A stretch of DNA of 14,137 nt from DAOLOF01 sp964463605. Lineage in GTDB: Bacteria > Patescibacteriota > Microgenomatia > UBA1400 > PJMF01. Where the stretch lies: positions 1 through 14,137 of the forward strand of contig CAYXBZ010000022.1 of NCBI GenBank assembly GCA_964463605.1. Direction: 5' to 3'. The notes below the pieces were generated by a model that was given only the letters and a program-made list of their open reading frames with translations, did not search any database and was not told the DNA's origin. The position numbers and the translations under genes are program-made. Below, piece by piece: positions 13,776 to 14,137 of this stretch. Every line of letters starts with the position of its first letter. The stretch's first letter is position 1.

Positions 13776-14137
13776 TGGATGTAGTAAGATTCTGAATAAT
13801 TTCGATAGCGCTTTTTAAATTGGATACTTTAGAGTGATATTTAATCCGGTAATCAAGTATATTACTAACCCAAATCACCTGGGCATTACAAATTTCGCCA
13901 CCTTTTTGGCGACAACTATCGTCCAAATACCTAACAATATCCCAATTATCTTCTACAAAAACTTCCAGACCTAAATCCTTTATCAACCTCTCTTTAAACA
14001 GATGAGGTTGCTCATCATCGCTGTTCATAAAACACTCAACAAATAACTCGTCAGCTTTCATCTTCTTTTTCCATTTCAAGTAATCTTTTTTGAGATGACC
14101 AAACCGACCAGTGATCATATAAGGTTCAATCAGCTTC
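13750..14137 (-). CDS. HAD-superfamily hydrolase-like protein, C-terminal part (runs off window)
   Basis: The frame stays open to the window edge, with in-frame codons KLIEPY before the methionine at 14118, so the true start and the nucleophile motif I (DxD) lie outside. What is visible fits HAD motifs. MITGR (14118-14104) suits motif II (hhT/S). A lysine in HLFKERLI suits motif III, and GLEVFVEDNWDIVRYL contains the acidic motif IV (VEDN). The later part (GGEICNAQVIWVSNIL) is unfamiliar. It overlaps the start of the GT4 gene by 26 nt, so the two are co-translated. HAD phosphatases are frequent partners of sugar-nucleotide and glycan enzymes, but the substrate is unknown here. Confidence 0.6.
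   Translation of the reverse strand, partial: KLIEPYMITGRFGHLKKDYLKWKKKMKADELFVECFMNSDDEQPHLFKERLIKDLGLEVFVEDNWDIVRYLDDSCRQKGGEICNAQVIWVSNILDYRIKYHSKVSNLKSAIEIIQNLTTSNEKSFASK

Noticed and set aside
1..14137. CRISPR array, transposase, prophage or toxin-antitoxin genes
   Set aside because: No regularly spaced repeats and no matching protein motifs were seen on either strand.

Overview
The window reads as a piece of a small, AT-rich bacterial genome, most likely a Candidate Phyla Radiation (Patescibacteria) member of Microgenomates/OP11 type. This placement is by inference. It rests on the divergent 3' end of the 16S rRNA, the near absence of Shine-Dalgarno sequences, the single tRNA without an encoded CCA, and the pairing of a DUF2298 (YYY) membrane protein with an ArnT/PMT-like GT-C transferase. 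No tree or database search was possible.

Left end (1-965): positions 83-238 are the last ~156 nt of a 16S rRNA gene, including the anti-Shine-Dalgarno CCTCC. The 82 nt before it are not recognisable 16S and may be the tail of an intron or intervening sequence. No 23S, 5S or tRNA follows. Instead there is a terminator-like hairpin, an AT-rich gene-free stretch with several strong hairpins, a sigma70-type promoter, and the first copy of a hairpin-rich dispersed repeat (727-944).

Proteostasis block (966-7397): clpB (disaggregase), tRNA-Ile(GAT), a branched palindromic element, and lon (ATP-dependent protease). The lon promoter is overlapped by a near-perfect CIRCE operator, so an HrcA-type heat-shock repressor very probably controls it. 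A degenerate CIRCE-like sequence lies upstream of clpB. A membrane-anchored protein with two PEGA-like domains and a C-terminal SH3 domain follows lon. The second, longer copy of the repeat (7404-7683) separates this block from the next.

Envelope glycan block (7680-14137): on the minus strand are a DUF2298 multi-span membrane protein and a smaller membrane protein of unknown function, probably one operon. A GT-C transferase on the plus strand diverges from DUF2298 across a short region holding an inverted repeat. Convergent with the GT-C gene is a minus-strand GT4 glycosyltransferase, preceded by and overlapping the 3' part of a HAD-like gene that runs off the window. The block looks like a surface glycan or glycolipid assembly locus.

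The most unusual material is the repeat family. Its two copies share both ends but carry different nested hairpins. One exact 15-nt palindromic module appears in opposite orientation inside different host hairpins. Related words recur in the branched element behind the tRNA.
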